A DNA stretch of 64,000 bases, from positions 5,137,001 through 5,201,000 of the forward strand of contig NZ_CP098805.1 in NCBI RefSeq assembly GCF_023821985.2. The letters are read 5' to 3'. Positions 63,143 to 64,000 of the stretch are shown here, one piece after another. The stretch is from Dyadobacter chenhuakuii. Its GTDB lineage: Bacteria > Bacteroidota > Bacteroidia > Cytophagales > Spirosomataceae. The notes under the pieces are model-generated. The model worked only from the letters and a program-made list of their open reading frames with translations. It was not told where the DNA came from and did no database searches. The stretch's first letter is position 1. Every line of letters starts with the position of its first letter. The position numbers and the translations under genes are program-made.

Positions 63143-64000
63143 TTACCTGGATGCTTTTTCCAGTTCAGCTGTCAACATTTTATTGTCAGGAAATTCCTGC
63201 GGGATCCAGCGGTTTACGATTTTTCCGGATGCATCCGTAACCAGGAAAGGATAGCGGATATCAATCGCATATTTCTCCTTCAAAATTTCAATGTTCTCAT
63301 CCGAAGCCCAAAAATGCTTTGCATTCGGCCTGTCCTTTGCATATTGCTTCCAGGTGCCGAACGGAATGCCGGGAGCGACGGATACATAAACGAATGTTGC
63401 TTTATCGCCCAACTTATCTTCCAACGCCTTCATACCTGGCTCGTGCTGGCCTATACTGAACGAAAATACCATGCATACGGGCTTTCCGGTAAGTGACGAA
63501 ACCGTTACAGCCGTGCTATCCACATTCAGCAATGTAATATCTGCCAATGCTGCGCCGGGCTGCAATGTTTCTTTTGTTGCAATCAGCTTCGCTATATATT
63601 CGGCATTCGGGGATTGCGGGAATGTTGTTTTGTAATCTTCCAAAAGTGCTTTGCTGGTTTCAATGCCCGGAATAGCCGTGGCGGCGTAATTTAGCCAGTA
63701 TGTGAGCAGATATTCTTTCTGTTTCGGATAGGCTGCTAGTTTTTCCTTACTAAAAGCATAAACATCTTTCAATGCTTCCGGGCTGATTTCATATCTTGAT
63801 TCAGACGCCAGCGGGAATTTCCTTGTAGACGGGATCAAAGCCCAGTTGCGCAGTTCATCGCGATACGACTGGCTTAGCAATGCTTCGTCTGACATGATTT
63901 TGAAATCGGCCAACGTAACTTCTTCGAGCTCTTTGCGTTGCGCATCGTCCAACTTCATGACCCGGTTGCCGCGCATGATCTTTTCCTGGATCAAGCGTCT
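63143..64000 (-). CDS. TlpA-like thioredoxin-fold protein without active-site cysteines, 5' end outside the window
   Basis: The reading frame is open to the window edge (a TTG at 63994 is unlikely to be the start), so the N-terminus and any signal peptide are missing. The visible 285 residues have a helical N-terminal part (from LDDAQRKELEEVTLADFKIM) and a C-terminal redoxin domain: GAALADITLLNVDSTAVTVSSLTGKPVCMVFSFSIG, FVYVSVAPGIPFGTWKQYAKD, and YPFLVTDASGKIVNRWIP. The place of the CxxC motif is occupied by SIGQ, so it cannot do thiol exchange there. It could be a structural or ligand-binding relative. Convergent with the kinase gene across the repeat array. Confidence 0.8.
   Translation of the reverse strand, partial: RRLIQEKIMRGNRVMKLDDAQRKELEEVTLADFKIMSDEALLSQSYRDELRNWALIPSTRKFPLASESRYEISPEALKDVYAFSKEKLAAYPKQKEYLLTYWLNYAATAIPGIETSKALLEDYKTTFPQSPNAEYIAKLIATKETLQPGAALADITLLNVDSTAVTVSSLTGKPVCMVFSFSIGQHEPGMKALEDKLGDKATFVYVSVAPGIPFGTWKQYAKDRPNAKHFWASDENIEILKEKYAIDIRYPFLVTDASGKIVNRWIPQEFPDNKMLTAELEKASR

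Noticed and set aside
62358-63240. Several ORFs of 80-91 codons inside the repeat array, encoding repeated YRYFIPLGF-like peptides
   Set aside because: They are translations of the tandem palindromic units on both strands, in shifting frames, with no independent start signals. The repeats explain them fully.

Overview
The window looks like chromosomal DNA of a Bacteroidota bacterium of the order Cytophagales, most likely Dyadobacter or a close relative. The reasons are moderate GC, near absence of Shine-Dalgarno sequences, promoter elements of the TAnnTTTG type, many lipoproteins with a lipobox, and family content typical of that group (TamA/TamB pair, OMP_b-brl TonB receptor, DUF1080, ThuA, DUF4432, PA2169-type ferritin-like protein). 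The genus is an inference from memory of protein families, not from a search. Both edges cut a gene: metK on the left and a TlpA-like protein on the right, both on the minus strand.

Layout. 0-15 kb is mostly housekeeping and envelope genes: metK, lipA, an outer-membrane protein, waaA, a ROK regulator, rsgA, methylmalonyl-CoA epimerase, a tamA-tamB pair and a LolA-like secreted protein. 15-30 kb holds a TonB-dependent receptor, a RelE-type toxin-antitoxin module with a third small gene, pyrD, ftsK, lolA, a ferritin-like protein, an LpxR-type lipid A deacylase, topoisomerase IB, a heme oxygenase-bacteriophytochrome operon and a DUF4142 lipoprotein. 30-35 kb is a tight sulfatase / FAD oxidoreductase / SUMF1-like lipoprotein / serine hydrolase operon, followed by YceI and a GH130 protein.

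37-53 kb is a large carbohydrate region on the plus strand: DUF1080, ThuA, three TIM-barrel sugar isomerase/epimerases, an alpha/beta hydrolase, DUF4432, a mannose-6-phosphate-isomerase-like cupin, a Gfo/Idh/MocA oxidoreductase, a complete CUT2 (ribose-type) ABC importer and a Tat-exported Gfo/Idh/MocA oxidoreductase. Some products carry export signals and others do not. This suggests a two-compartment oxidation/isomerisation route for an unidentified sugar or glycoside, without SusCD or a sugar kinase in the window. A small unexplained minus-strand operon (a 147-aa protein plus a 49-aa protein) sits between the importer and the last oxidoreductase.

53-64 kb holds a DUF4136 lipoprotein, a HigB/HigA toxin-antitoxin pair with a palindromic operator-like sequence, an efflux operon (tolC followed by one ORF in which an RND permease is fused in frame to its lipoprotein adaptor), and a divergent response regulator/histidine kinase pair. 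The last intergenic region is a 0.7-kb array of REP-like palindromic repeats. The same repeat tail recurs near 36.7 kb, and two other palindromic repeat types lie at 43.3 and 47.0 kb. No tRNA, rRNA, CRISPR array, insertion sequence or prophage was recognised.
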